From: Pseudomonas sediminis
GTDB lineage: Bacteria; Pseudomonadota; Gammaproteobacteria; Pseudomonadales; Pseudomonadaceae
Direction: 5' to 3'
Assembly: GCF_039555755.1 (NCBI RefSeq)
Contig: NZ_CP154631.1
Location: 1,612,001 to 1,676,000 of the forward strand
DNA length: 64,000 bases
The notes beneath the pieces were generated by a model. The model did no database searches and was not told the origin of the DNA. It was given only the letters and a program-made list of their open reading frames with translations. Position 1 is the stretch's first letter. Each line of letters opens with the position of its first letter. Below, piece after piece: positions 11,059 to 20,245 of this stretch. A program made the translations under genes and the position numbers.

Positions 11059-11586
11059 CTGCCCCGCGCGCTGTGCCAGAAGCCCCTGATCCAGGCCAAC
11101 CTGCCGCTGCAGCAACTGCTGCGTCAGCATGCCGAAACGCTGCTCGCCCGCTTGCCGAGCGCAAGCCTAAGCGCGCGGGTTATCGGCCAGCTCGGCGAAC
11201 AACTGGCGCATGGCGAGCCCGATCGCGCAGAACTGGCCCGTCCGCTGAACCTGAGCGAACGCACCCTGCAGCGCAGGCTGGCCGAAGAGGGCTGCAGCTA
11301 CCAGCAACTGCTGGCCGACACGCGTCGCCAACTGGCCGAACAACACCTGCGCGACGGCCGCCTGCCAGCGGCGGAAATCGCCTTGCTGCTGGGCTACTCC
11401 GAGCCCAGCGTGTTCTTCCGTGCCTTCCGCCAATGGACCGGCCTGACGCCTGGCGAGTACCGCACCCAGCACGGCGCAGGCTCGCTCGCCAACACGGCTA
11501 TACGCGGGCCATGCGGCCCATCATGGCCAGGCCGTCCGCGCCGCGAACAGCCTGCCACGGTATCAGCACATCACCTGCGTCGATGA
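11059..11586 (+). pseudogene. AraC-family regulator remnant lacking its N-terminal domain
   Basis: The reading frame encodes the linker and DNA-binding half of an OruR-like AraC regulator: KPLIQANLPLQQLLRQHAETLLARLP, then two helix-turn-helix segments (LNLSERTLQRRLAEEGCSYQQLL and IALLLGYSEPSVFFRAFRQWTGLTPGEYR). Intact relatives have about 200 more residues in front. No room exists for them: the frame reaches back only to 10951, and that upstream sequence matches no regulator and borders the TAXI gene promoter. The frame also runs about 35 residues past the usual end. I read it as a deletion remnant. An intact copy may once have controlled the adjacent TRAP operon, but that is conjecture. Confidence 0.7.
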
Positions 11587-11664
11587 TGACTATGCCTGCG
11601 CTTGGCGTGCGCAGCCTGAACCGGAGAGGTTAGAGTAGCCGGCCACGCAACGAGGAGACTCCCT

Positions 11665-12666
11665 ATGAGCCGACTGGCCTCCATCAAGCTCTCCACCCTC
11701 GACTTGGCGCCGATTCGCGACGATGGTGATGCCGCTCAAGCCCTGCACCATTCGCTGGCGCTAGCCCGCCATGTCGAGAGTCTCGCCTTCGAAAGATTCT
11801 GGGTGGCCGAACACCACAACATGGACGGCATCGCCAGCTCCGCTACCTCCGTGCTGCTCGGCTACCTGGCCGCCGGCACCTCGAAGATCCGCCTTGGTTC
11901 CGGCGGGGTGATGCTGCCCAACCACGCGCCGCTGGTGATCGCCGAACAGTTCGGCACCCTGGCCACGCTCTACCCTGGGCGGATCGAGCTGGGTCTGGGC
12001 CGCGCGCCCGGCGCCGATCAGTACACCGCCCATGCCCTGCGCCGTAGCCGTGATGGCAGCGCCGACGACTTCCCCAATGACGTCGAAGAACTACAGGCCT
12101 ACCTCGGGCCGCGCCAGGAAGGACAGCGGGTGATCGCCATGCCTGGTGCAGGGACCAATGTGCCGATCTGGTTGCTCGGCTCCAGCCTGTTCAGCGCTCA
12201 ATTGGCCGGCATGAAAGGCTTGCCCTACGCCTTCGCCTCGCACTTCGCACCGCGCTATATGCACGAGGCGGTGCGCACCTACCGTAACCACTTCCGCCCC
12301 TCGGCAGTGCTGGACAAACCTTACGTGATGCTCGGCGTGCCGCTGCTGGCAGCCGATAGCGACGAGCAGGCACAGTACCTGGCCACCTCCGCGTTCCAGC
12401 GCATCCTTGCGCTGATCCGTGGCCAGAGCATGGTGCAGCGCAAGCCGGTGCCAAGCATGGACGGCCTATGGCTGCCGCACGAGCGTCAGGCCGTGGGCGA
12501 GTTCTTCGGCCTGGCCGCCATCGGCGGGCCGCAGACCGTGCGCCAGCGCCTGGAACAGTTGCTGGAGCAGACCGAAGCGGACGAGCTGATCTTCACCTGC
12601 GACATGTACGACTTCGCCGACCGCCTGCACGCCTTCGATATCCTCGCCGAGCTGCAGAACAGTTGA
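11665..12666 (+). CDS. LLM-class flavin-dependent oxidoreductase
   Basis: This 333-residue protein has the bacterial luciferase-like fold: [10 protein letters not shown] at the start, [54 protein letters not shown] region, and [20 protein letters not shown]. This pattern matches the YhbW/MsnO8-like group (alkanal monooxygenase alpha-chain-like), which uses reduced FMN and oxygen. The natural substrate is not predictable. GAGGAG precedes the ATG by eight bases. OsmC follows 84 bp later on the same strand, so both may belong to an oxidative stress or detoxification response. Confidence 0.88.
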   Translation: MSRLASIKLSTLDLAPIRDDGDAAQALHHSLALARHVESLAFERFWVAEHHNMDGIASSATSVLLGYLAAGTSKIRLGSGGVMLPNHAPLVIAEQFGTLATLYPGRIELGLGRAPGADQYTAHALRRSRDGSADDFPNDVEELQAYLGPRQEGQRVIAMPGAGTNVPIWLLGSSLFSAQLAGMKGLPYAFASHFAPRYMHEAVRTYRNHFRPSAVLDKPYVMLGVPLLAADSDEQAQYLATSAFQRILALIRGQSMVQRKPVPSMDGLWLPHERQAVGEFFGLAAIGGPQTVRQRLEQLLEQTEADELIFTCDMYDFADRLHAFDILAELQNS

Positions 12667-12750
12667 AGGCGAACTTTGTGTGCGTTACCGCCCTCTGAAT
12701 CAGAACAGGCCGCCAGACCGGCGGCCCCGTTCATACGATGGGAGACGCAC

Positions 12751-13176
12751 ATGAAGAAGACAGCTTCAGCCCACTGGCAAGGCGGTATCAAGGACGGCAA
12801 AGGCACTATCTCCACTGAAAGTGGCGTCCTCAAGGAATCGCCTTATGGCTTCAACACCCGCTTCGAGGACAAGCCCGGCACCAATCCCGAAGAGCTGATC
12901 GGCGCCGCTCATGCAGGCTGCTTTTCCATGGCACTGTCCAAAGAGCTGGGCGACGCTGGCATGACTGCCGAGAGCATCGACACCAAGGCGCAAGTGACCC
13001 TGGAGAAGGTGGAAGGCGGCTTCGAAATCAGTACCGTGCACCTGACGCTGCGCGCGGAAATTCCAGGTGCAGATCGCGCCGCCTTCGAGAAAGCGGTGGA
13101 AGCGGCCAAGACCGGCTGCCCAGTCTCCAAGGTACTGAAGGCCACGATCACCCTGGAAGGCATACTCGAAGCCTGA
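12751..13176 (+). CDS. osmC: OsmC family peroxiredoxin
   Basis: The 141-residue protein matches E. coli OsmC in length and order: ASAHWQGGIKDGKGTISTESGVL, GTNPEELIGAAHAGCFSMALS with the peroxidatic Cys near residue 56, and a second Cys in KTGCPVSKVLKA. OsmC is a homodimeric, dithiol-dependent peroxidase that prefers organic hydroperoxides over hydrogen peroxide. The ATG at 12751 follows GGGAG and fits the family start; the longer frame from 12676 is not supported. Expression is usually induced by osmotic and stationary-phase stress. Confidence 0.92.
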   Translation: MKKTASAHWQGGIKDGKGTISTESGVLKESPYGFNTRFEDKPGTNPEELIGAAHAGCFSMALSKELGDAGMTAESIDTKAQVTLEKVEGGFEISTVHLTLRAEIPGADRAAFEKAVEAAKTGCPVSKVLKATITLEGILEA

Positions 13177-13235
13177 CCTCGCAGCGGCGGCGCACCCGAT
13201 GATCAGCGGCGTGCGCCGTGCGCAACAGCCTCGGC

Positions 13236-13658
13236 CTAGATGGCTGTCCCACAACGCATTACCTCACCCCGCGCCAGCACATTGCGCTGCTCGTCATACA
13301 GCCACGCCTGCGCCTTCATCAGCTGTTGGCGTGCTTCGACGCGGTAGCGCTGGCCGGCCGCAAAGTCGTCGTAACGCAGGCGAATCTCGCAGGTCATGCG
13401 CAATGGCTCGCTCTGCATACCTATCGAGCCACCACTACGCACCTCGAACTGAAAGCGCGTTTCCAGCTCATGCTTGCCGGGCGTCACCTGGAAGTAGCGG
13501 CCATCCGGCCAGCGCTTGCCGTCCAGGCGGTCGGCCATCAGCAAGGTATCGGCGCTGGAATACAGTTCGACCCAGGCCTGCTGCGGGTCCGGCTTGGGCA
13601 GGGGAGAAGCACAGGCCCCGAGCATCATCAGGGCGGGAGCGAGAAACAGGGCGCGCAT
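13236..13658 (-). CDS. Conserved lipoprotein of unknown function
   Basis: The 140-residue protein begins MRALFLAPALMMLGACAS, a short signal with lipobox LGAC, so it should be lipid-anchored at Cys 15. The mature part is mostly beta-strand-like, with YSSADTLLMADRLDGKRWPDGRYFQVTPGKHELETRF, which resembles the PEGA-like or metal-independent carbohydrate-binding folds seen in other pseudomonad lipoproteins. GGAGG precedes the ATG at 13658. I do not recognise a function. Confidence 0.72.
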   Translation of the reverse strand: MRALFLAPALMMLGACASPLPKPDPQQAWVELYSSADTLLMADRLDGKRWPDGRYFQVTPGKHELETRFQFEVRSGGSIGMQSEPLRMTCEIRLRYDDFAAGQRYRVEARQQLMKAQAWLYDEQRNVLARGEVMRCGTAI

Positions 13659-13782
13659 GGCGACCTCCACGGTAGGGTTCATACACCAGCCTACATCGGG
13701 AAGCAGGCAAAACCGAGGCGCAACGGGCGTATTCGAACCAGTGGGGCTGGAGACAACCCCTGCGATCAGCTAGCGTGACGAC

Positions 13783-14850
13783 ATGCCCAACGCCTTCCCT
13801 AAAGACCTGCTGCGCCGCTATGCGGTTCCCCTGCTCGCCCTGCTGCTGGGCGGCTGCTCGACCCTCGATTACTACGCCCATCTCGGCCAGGGCCAATGGC
13901 AATTGCTGCAGGCGCGCCAGCCAGTCGAACGGCTGCTAAGCAACCCTGCGACAGACCCCGACCTGGCCAGGCGCCTGACGCTGAGCCAGCAAGCGCGGGA
14001 CTTTGCCAGCGCGCAGCTGCAGCTGCCCGAGAACCGCAGCTATCGCCTGTACGCCGACCTGGAGCGTCCCTTCGTGGTGTGGAATGTCTTCGCCACGCCG
14101 GAGTTTTCCCTCGACCCCGAGCTGCATTGCTTCCCCATCGCCGGTTGCGTCGCCTACCGCGGCTACTACCAGCAGGGTCGCGCCCACGGTGCTGCCGCGC
14201 TACTGCGCCAAGAGGGCCTGGATACCTACATCAGCGGCGTCGAGGCGTACTCCACCCTGGGCTGGTTCGATGACCCACTGCTCAACACCATGCTGCGCTG
14301 GAGCGACGAGCGCTTCATCGCGGTGATCTTCCACGAGCTGGCGCACCAGCAGTACTACCTGCCGGGCGATACGGCCTTCAACGAGTCCTTCGCCACCTTC
14401 GTCGAGCGCGAGGGGCTGCGTCAGTGGCATTCGGCCCGCAATGAAACACCGCCGGCCAGCGATGATCGCCAACGCCAGCAGTTCATCGAGCTGGTGCTGG
14501 CAAGCCGCGAGCGCCTACAACAGCTCTACGCCAGCGACCTGCCGGAGTCAGCCATGCGCATCGCCAAACAGGCCGAGTTCGAGCGCCTGCGCCGCGACTA
14601 CCGTGCCTTGCGCCAGCGCGAATGGGGCGGCCAGGGTCGCTATGACGCCTGGATCGAGAGCCCGCTGAACAACGCCAAGCTGCTGCCCTTTGGCCTCTAC
14701 GATCAATGGGTGCCGGCTTTCGCAGCACTGTTCGCCCGGGAAGAACGGGACTGGCGCGCGTTCTATGCCGCAGTCGCAGCACTCGGTCGGTTGCCGCAGG
14801 CAGATCGTCGGGCCGCGTTGGAAAGCCTGATGCAAGACGACCAGAACTGA
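13783..14850 (+). CDS. Putative zinc aminopeptidase lipoprotein
   Basis: The 355-residue protein has an N-terminal lipoprotein signal (LLALLLGGCSTLDYY, Cys around residue 25). A gluzincin-type metal site is visible: FHELAHQQYYLPGDTAFNESFATFVE, where HELAH gives two zinc ligands and NESFATFVE supplies the third. This matches the family annotated as putative aminopeptidases in Proteobacteria (PF10023). It should work in the periplasm or on the inner face of the outer membrane. No substrate is established. The DUF1161 gene follows on the same strand 58 bp downstream. Confidence 0.85.
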   Translation: MPNAFPKDLLRRYAVPLLALLLGGCSTLDYYAHLGQGQWQLLQARQPVERLLSNPATDPDLARRLTLSQQARDFASAQLQLPENRSYRLYADLERPFVVWNVFATPEFSLDPELHCFPIAGCVAYRGYYQQGRAHGAAALLRQEGLDTYISGVEAYSTLGWFDDPLLNTMLRWSDERFIAVIFHELAHQQYYLPGDTAFNESFATFVEREGLRQWHSARNETPPASDDRQRQQFIELVLASRERLQQLYASDLPESAMRIAKQAEFERLRRDYRALRQREWGGQGRYDAWIESPLNNAKLLPFGLYDQWVPAFAALFAREERDWRAFYAAVAALGRLPQADRRAALESLMQDDQN

Positions 14851-14908
14851 TTGGCACATTGCCAGTCCAACCTATTCAGGTTTTCGCCCAACACCGGAGG
14901 TACAAGCG

Positions 14909-15139
14909 ATGCAACGACTGATTCCCGCCCTGGCCCTGATGCTCCTTGCTGGCGGTGCGCTGGCCGCGCCCAAGCCCTGCGAAGAACTCAAGCAGGAAAT
15001 CGAAGTGAAGATTCAGGCCAACAACGTGCCCAGCTACACCCTGGAAATCGTGCCCAACGCCGAAGTTCAGGATCAGAGCATGGTCGTCGGCAGCTGCGAC
15101 GGCGGCACCAAGAAGATCGTCTATCAGCGCAACGGCTGA
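14909..15139 (+). CDS. DUF1161 small periplasmic protein
   Basis: A 76-residue protein with signal peptide MQRLIPALALMLLAGGALA and a mature part containing KPCEELKQEIEVKIQANNVPSYTLEIV and VVGSCDGGTKKIVYQR. Two Cys may form a disulphide. This is the complete DUF1161 family pattern, common in gamma-proteobacteria and of unknown role; relatives such as E. coli YdcA-like and YnfD-like small proteins are also periplasmic. GGAGG lies upstream of the ATG. Confidence 0.85.
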   Translation: MQRLIPALALMLLAGGALAAPKPCEELKQEIEVKIQANNVPSYTLEIVPNAEVQDQSMVVGSCDGGTKKIVYQRNG

Positions 15140-15146
15140 TACACCC

Positions 15147-15208
15147 TGTAGGAGCGAGCTTGCTCGCGAAGCTTTCGCTTTCATTCGCGAGCAGAGCTCG
15201 CTCCTACA
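15147..15208. repeat. REP element (paired inverted repeat)
   Basis: TGTAGGAGCGAGCTTGCTCG at the left is mirrored by CGAGCAGAGCTCGCTCCTACA at the right, around an AAGCTTTCGCTT centre. This is a classic Pseudomonas REP pair sitting between two convergent genes, where it may also stop or protect transcripts. Confidence 0.85.
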
Positions 15209-15211
15209 GTT

Positions 15212-15859
15212 TCAGCAGATGAAGGCCTGACGCATTTCCTCCAGCGTTTCGAAGTGGAAGTCCGGCGCCTCGCCGAGCAACTCCTCACGACTACCGAATC
15301 CGTAACCGACCGCCACCGCCTGCAAGCCATTGCTGCGCGCGCCGATCAGGTCATGCTTGCGGTCGCCGATCATCAGCGCCGAGCCGGGCGCCAGTCCTTC
15401 CGACTCCAACAGATGCGCCAGCAGCTCCACCTTGTTGGTGCGGGTGCCATCCAGCTCACTGCCATAGATGCGCGTGAAGTAGCGGTCGAAGCCGAAGTGC
15501 CGGGCTATTTCCTCGGCGAACACCGTCGGTTTGCTGGTCGCGATATACAGCGTGCGGCCCTGCGCCACCAGAGCCTCGAGCAGCGTCTCTACGCCATCGA
15601 ACACACGATTCTCGTACAGCCCGGTCACCCGGAAGCGCTCGCGGTAGTGATTGACCGCCTGCCAGCCGGTGGCCTCATCCAGCGCGTAGGTGGCCATGAA
15701 GCACTGCAACAAGGGCGGGCCGATGAAATGCTCCAGCGCGGTCAGGTCCGGCTCGTCGATACCCAGCTTGGCCAACGCGTACTGCACCGAACGGGTGATG
15801 CCCTCACGCGGGTCGGTCAGGGTGCCGTCGAGGTCGAAGAGAATGGTGGAGTGATGCAT
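15212..15859 (-). CDS. HAD-superfamily phosphatase, phosphoglycolate phosphatase-like
   Basis: A 215-residue HAD-IA hydrolase. Motif I is FDLDGTLTD (nucleophile Asp 9), motif II IATSKPT (about 106-112), the conserved Lys is near TNKVELLAHLL, and motif IV is MIGDRKHDLIGARSNG. The helical cap after motif I is of the Gph/PGP or 5'-nucleotidase (YjjG-like) kind. Candidate substrates are phosphoglycolate or nucleotides, but this assignment rests on fold only. A REP pair follows the stop codon directly. Confidence 0.87.
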   Translation of the reverse strand: MHHSTILFDLDGTLTDPREGITRSVQYALAKLGIDEPDLTALEHFIGPPLLQCFMATYALDEATGWQAVNHYRERFRVTGLYENRVFDGVETLLEALVAQGRTLYIATSKPTVFAEEIARHFGFDRYFTRIYGSELDGTRTNKVELLAHLLESEGLAPGSALMIGDRKHDLIGARSNGLQAVAVGYGFGSREELLGEAPDFHFETLEEMRQAFIC

Positions 15860-15918
15860 GGCGGGCGCCTATTCGCAATCGGAACGGCCGCGAAGGATAC
15901 CCGCCTTTGTCAGCTGGT

Positions 15919-16890
15919 TCACGCCTGAGCGGCCTGCGCGCGGTAGCCCCAACGCAGCCCGAGGCGAGTGAACGGCCACAGCAGCGCCAGTTGCAGCAGG
16001 CTGAAGAACAGCATCAATACAAGAGCGTCGCCCAGTCCAAGCCAAAGCAGCGCTAGCAGCACGATGCCGCAAAGCAGTGCACTGCCTATCCACATTGACA
16101 GGGTGATCGCCACCGCCGCGGCCAGCTGTCCGCCATTGAATCCTCGCACCTGCGCCGGCAGTGCCGCACGTGCGGTGAAGAACGCGACCAGCAGATACAG
16201 CCCGGCATTCACCAGGTTGACCAGTGCCTCCCAGCCCTGCAGCTCGTACCCGTAGGCCATGCCGCTCAGCAGCTGGGTGGTCATTCCGGCTAGTTGCAGG
16301 GATGCCACCACGACGGCGAGCGCGAAGCACCAGGCCAGTGTCGCCCCCGGCACCTGCAAATCGTCAGCGACTACTTCGGCCTGGTGTCGAAACAGGTGCA
16401 GCAGCAGCCAGAGCGGTAGCAGCACCTCGAGGCAAAAGGTCAACAAACCGACGCCCCACCAGCCGAAGCCCATCAGCAGGCGCCCACTGCTGTAGGTATC
16501 CGTCTGCTCATACAACCACATGTACAAATGCCCCGAGGCGTACCCCAGCCCCCAGCTCAGCAACAGATACAGCACCCCATAGCTCACCAACAGCACTGCC
16601 GGCTGCCGGTAACTCGCCAAGCTGTGGCGCTCCATATAGAAATTGGCCAGCCAGTAGACACCCAGCCCGGCCATCAGCAAATGGGTTAGCCAGTAGCTGG
16701 CGACGTAACGCAGCCAGAACATGGCATCGGTGGCGATATCGTTCATCAGCCACCCGATCAGCGTGACAGCAATGCTGACCACGCTTATCAGCAGCGCCAC
16801 ACCCACCAGATGCAGCGGCAACACCGGCAGTTGCCTTGCGCCCAATGTCGGCGCGAGCGGTTCGGGAGCGAAGGGATTGGGTTCGGTCAT
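15919..16890 (-). CDS. Multi-pass membrane protein of unknown function
   Basis: This 323-residue protein has about eight strongly hydrophobic segments, after a proline-rich cytoplasmic start MTEPNPFAPEPLAPT. It is not a transporter I can name. The ATG at 16890 was chosen because it opens the proline-rich leader; an open frame back to 17013 would add a low-complexity basic stretch. The phosphatase gene ends the same strand unit about 60 bp downstream. Features such as repeated LVNAGLYLLVAFFTARAALP suggest a DUF-type integral membrane protein restricted to pseudomonads. Confidence 0.7.
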   Translation of the reverse strand: MTEPNPFAPEPLAPTLGARQLPVLPLHLVGVALLISVVSIAVTLIGWLMNDIATDAMFWLRYVASYWLTHLLMAGLGVYWLANFYMERHSLASYRQPAVLLVSYGVLYLLLSWGLGYASGHLYMWLYEQTDTYSSGRLLMGFGWWGVGLLTFCLEVLLPLWLLLHLFRHQAEVVADDLQVPGATLAWCFALAVVVASLQLAGMTTQLLSGMAYGYELQGWEALVNLVNAGLYLLVAFFTARAALPAQVRGFNGGQLAAAVAITLSMWIGSALLCGIVLLALLWLGLGDALVLMLFFSLLQLALLWPFTRLGLRWGYRAQAAQA

Positions 16891-17035
16891 GGGGCGATCC
16901 TTGTCGTCGAAACAGTCCGTTGGAGGTAGTCGGAGAATAACTACCTTGTTGACGCTGGAAAGTGCAAAAGCCCATTTGCGTGCTGCAGTCGATGCAGACA
17001 CCAGGCTACTCATCCGCCTTACTAGCGCGTGCTTA

Positions 17036-17536
17036 TCAGTCCAGCAAACTACGAAACATCACATGGCAATCCACCAATCCATGCCGGGCGTGGCGGTAGG
17101 CCTTGGGCAAAGTGCCGACTATCGCGAAGCCGTGTTTCTGCCACAGCGCGACCGCGACCTCGTTGGTGGCCACCACGCTGTTGAACTGCATGGCGCGGAA
17201 ACCCAGCTCGCGTGCCACCTGCAGCGAATGGGCGCAAAGGCGGCTGGCGATGCCGCGGCCACGGGCGGCCGGGGCGGTCATATAGCCGCAGTTGCACACG
17301 TGATCGCCGGGCCCAGCGGCGTTGGCCTTGATGTAGTAAGTGCCGAGAATCTGCCCGCCCTGCTCGGCAACGAAGGTCGCGCGGGGCAGTTCGACCCAGG
17401 TTTTCCAGGCCGTTTCGCGATCCATGTTCGAGTCAAAGGCGTAGGTTTCCTGCGCCTGCACCACGTCACGGATGATCGGCCAGACCTGGTCGAAATCGGC
17501 CGCTTCGATGGGGCGGATGATCAGTTCATCGCTCAC
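17036..17536 (-). CDS. GNAT-family N-acetyltransferase
   Basis: The 166-residue protein starts IIRPIEAADFDQVWPIIRDVV and has the acetyl-CoA pyrophosphate loop in APAARGRGIASRLCAHSLQVARELG, followed by MQFNSVVATNEVAVALWQKHGF. It is a single-domain GNAT enzyme. Its ATG overlaps the stop codon of the gamma-carbonic anhydrase gene (ATGA), so the two are translationally coupled. Substrate unknown; many such enzymes acetylate amino acids or antibiotics. Confidence 0.87.
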   Translation of the reverse strand: MSDELIIRPIEAADFDQVWPIIRDVVQAQETYAFDSNMDRETAWKTWVELPRATFVAEQGGQILGTYYIKANAAGPGDHVCNCGYMTAPAARGRGIASRLCAHSLQVARELGFRAMQFNSVVATNEVAVALWQKHGFAIVGTLPKAYRHARHGLVDCHVMFRSLLD

Positions 17537-18075
17537 TGGTCGTAACCTTCGGCCAGGTGCAGATCCTTGAGTTTCACGTAGTTGCCGGCCGTGTAGCTGA
17601 AGAAGTTGCGTTCCTTGTCGGTCAGCGGGCGGGCCTGTTTCACCGGGCTGCCGACGTAGAGATAGCCGCTTTCCAGGCGTTTGCCCGGCGGCACCAGCGA
17701 GCCTGCGCCGATGATCACCTCGTCCTCGACCACCGCGCCGTCCATGACGATGCTGCCCATGCCGACCAGAATCCGGTTGCCCAGGGTGCAGCCATGCAGG
17801 GTGACCTTGTGCCCGACGGTCACTTCATCACCGATGATCAGCGGGTAACCATCGGGGTTGAACGGCCCGGCGTGGGTGATGTGCAGCACGCTGCCGTCCT
17901 GCACGCTGGTGCGCGCGCCAATGCGGATGCGGTGCATGTCGCCACGGATCACGGTCATCGGCCACACCGAGCTGTCCTCACCCAGTTCGACATCACCGAT
18001 GACCACGGCGGAGGCGTCGACGAAGACGCGCGCACCCAGTTGGGGGAGGTGTTGCTGGTATTTGCGAATCGCCAC
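17533..18075 (-). CDS. Gamma-carbonic anhydrase-like hexapeptide protein
   Basis: The 180-residue protein is a left-handed beta-helix of hexapeptide repeats with the gamma-carbonic anhydrase signature: GDVELGEDSSVWPMTVIRGDMHRIRIGARTSVQDGSVLH region, then VTVGHKVTLHGCTLGNRILVGMG. Histidines in HITH and VGHKVTLHG would bind the trimer-interface zinc. Such proteins (YrdA, CaiE and PaaY relatives) hydrate carbon dioxide or act on thioesters. The GTG at 18075 has CAGGAG at good spacing and matches the family start MxxRKY. Likely corresponds to PA0066 in P. aeruginosa (from memory). Confidence 0.88.
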   Translation of the reverse strand: MAIRKYQQHLPQLGARVFVDASAVVIGDVELGEDSSVWPMTVIRGDMHRIRIGARTSVQDGSVLHITHAGPFNPDGYPLIIGDEVTVGHKVTLHGCTLGNRILVGMGSIVMDGAVVEDEVIIGAGSLVPPGKRLESGYLYVGSPVKQARPLTDKERNFFSYTAGNYVKLKDLHLAEGYDQ

Positions 18076-18196
18076 GATAGAGACTCCTGGGCTGCGGGAA
18101 AGCTTGATTGTAATTAAGATGGCCCCCATATCGACTGCAATCGTCCTGGGATTTTCCCCGGCGCAGCCTCTCTTCCTTCGCCACAGGTGCCTCGTC

Positions 18197-20245
18197 GTGA
18201 CCGCGAACAATCCCCTGCTGCAAGACTTCGACCTGCCGCCCTACTCGCAGATCAAACCGGAGCACGTCGAGCCCGCCGTCGACCAGATCCTGGCCGACAG
18301 CCGCACGGCCATCACCAAGCTGCTTGAACAGCAGCAGACCAATCCGAGCTGGGATGGCCTAGTGCTGGCGCTGGACGAGCTGGGCGCGCGCCTGGGCCGC
18401 GCCTGGAGCCCGGTGAGCCACCTCAACGCGGTGTGCAACAGCCCTGAACTGCGCACGGCCTATGAGGCCTGCCTGCCCAAACTGTCGGAATACTGGACGG
18501 AAATGGGCCAGAACAAGCCGCTGTTCGAGGCCTATGACGCACTGGCCAAGAGCCCGGCTGCGGCCAATTTCGACGTGGCGCAGAAGACCATCCTCGAACA
18601 CGCGCTGCGTGACTTCCGCCTGAGCGGCATCGACCTGCCGGCCGAGCAGCAAAAGCGCTACGGCGAAATCCAGATGCGCCAGTCCGAGCTGACCAGCAAA
18701 TTCTCCAACCAGCTGCTCGACGCCACCCAGGCCTGGACCAAGCACATCACTGATGAAGCGCGCCTGAACGGCCTGACCGACTCGGCCAAGGCACAGATGA
18801 AACAGACCGCCGAGGCCAAGAGCCTGGACGGCTGGCTGATCACCCTGGAGTTCCCCAGCTACTACGCGGTGATGACCTACGCCGACGACCGCGCGCTGCG
18901 CGAAGAGGTGTATGCCGCCTACTGCACCCGCGCCTCCGACCAGGGGCCGAATGCCGGGCAGAACGACAATGGCCCGCTGATGGCCGAGATTCTCGACCTG
19001 CGCCAGGAGCTGGCGCGCCTGCTCGGTTTCGCCAACTACAGCGAGCTGAGCCTGGCCAGCAAGATGGCCGAATCCACCGACCAGGTGCTGAGCTTCCTGC
19101 GTGACCTGGCGGTACGCAGCAAGCCCTTCGCCGAGCAGGATCTGGCCGAGCTGAAAGCCTTCGCCGCCGAACAGGGCCTGGATGACCTGCAAAGCTGGGA
19201 CGTCGGCTACTACAGCGAGAAACTGCGCCAGCAACGCTACAGCATCTCCCAGGAAGAGGTGCGCGCCTGGTTCCCGGTGGACAAGGTGCTCACCGGCCTG
19301 TTCGCCATCGTGCAGAAGCTCTACGGCATCGAGATTCGCGAGCTGAAAGACTTCGACACCTGGCACCCGGACGTACGCCTGTTCGAGATTCAGGAAAACG
19401 GCCAACACGTCGGCCGCTTCTTCTTCGACCTCTACGCCCGCGCCAACAAGCGTGGCGGCGCCTGGATGGACGGCGCCCGCGATAAGCGCCGCGACGCTAA
19501 GGGCAAGCTGATCGCCCCGGTGGCCAACCTGGTGTGCAACTTCACCCCGCCGGTCGGCGGCAAGCCGGCGCTGCTGACCCACGATGAGGTCACCACCCTG
19601 TTCCACGAGTTCGGCCACGGCCTGCACCACCTGTTGACCTGCGTCGAGCATGCCGGCGCCTCGGGCATCAACGGTGTGGCCTGGGACGCGGTCGAGCTGC
19701 CCAGCCAGTTCATGGAGAACTGGTGCTGGGAGCCGGAAGGCCTGGCGCTGATCTCCGGCCACTATGAAAGCGGTGAGGCGCTGCCGCAGGCCATGCTGGA
19801 CAAGATGCTGGCGGCGAAGAACTTCCAGTCCGGGCTGATGATGGTGCGCCAGCTGGAGTTCTCCCTGTTCGACTTCGAGCTGCATGCCACCCACGGCGAC
19901 GGCCGCAGCGTGCTGGACGTGCTCGAAGGCGTGCGCGCCGAGGTCTCGGTACTGCGCCCACCGGCCTACAACCGCTTCGCCAACGGCTTCGCACATATCT
20001 TCGCCGGTGGCTATGCGGCCGGTTACTACAGCTACAAGTGGGCCGAAGTGCTCAGCGCCGATGCCTTCTCCAAGTTCGAGGAAGAAGGTGTGTTCAACGC
20101 CAATACCGGCCGCGCCTTCCGCGAGGCGATCCTGGCCCGTGGCGGTTCGCAGGAGCCCATGGTGCTGTTCGTCGACTTCCGCGGTCGTGAGCCGAGCATC
20201 GATGCCCTGCTGCGCCACCTCGGCCTGAGCCAGGAGGCCGCATGA
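18197..20245 (+). CDS. prlC: Oligopeptidase A
   Basis: A 682-residue M3-family metallopeptidase of the expected length. It begins TANNPLLQDFDLPPYSQIKPEHVEPAVDQIL and has the zinc site TLFHEFGHGLHHLLT (HEFGH) followed by the downstream glutamate region SQFMENWCWEPEG. PrlC degrades free signal peptides and other short peptides in the cytoplasm. The GTG at 18197 matches the known N-terminus; upstream sequence in the same frame from 17858 belongs to the divergent gamma-carbonic anhydrase region. The YheV-like gene overlaps its stop codon. Confidence 0.95.
   Translation: MTANNPLLQDFDLPPYSQIKPEHVEPAVDQILADSRTAITKLLEQQQTNPSWDGLVLALDELGARLGRAWSPVSHLNAVCNSPELRTAYEACLPKLSEYWTEMGQNKPLFEAYDALAKSPAAANFDVAQKTILEHALRDFRLSGIDLPAEQQKRYGEIQMRQSELTSKFSNQLLDATQAWTKHITDEARLNGLTDSAKAQMKQTAEAKSLDGWLITLEFPSYYAVMTYADDRALREEVYAAYCTRASDQGPNAGQNDNGPLMAEILDLRQELARLLGFANYSELSLASKMAESTDQVLSFLRDLAVRSKPFAEQDLAELKAFAAEQGLDDLQSWDVGYYSEKLRQQRYSISQEEVRAWFPVDKVLTGLFAIVQKLYGIEIRELKDFDTWHPDVRLFEIQENGQHVGRFFFDLYARANKRGGAWMDGARDKRRDAKGKLIAPVANLVCNFTPPVGGKPALLTHDEVTTLFHEFGHGLHHLLTCVEHAGASGINGVAWDAVELPSQFMENWCWEPEGLALISGHYESGEALPQAMLDKMLAAKNFQSGLMMVRQLEFSLFDFELHATHGDGRSVLDVLEGVRAEVSVLRPPAYNRFANGFAHIFAGGYAAGYYSYKWAEVLSADAFSKFEEEGVFNANTGRAFREAILARGGSQEPMVLFVDFRGREPSIDALLRHLGLSQEAA

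Noticed and set aside
18104..18117. ANR box (TTGAT-N4-ATTAA) between the gamma-carbonic anhydrase gene and prlC
   Set aside because: One mismatch to TTGAT-N4-ATCAA in a short AT-rich gap; too likely by chance to call.
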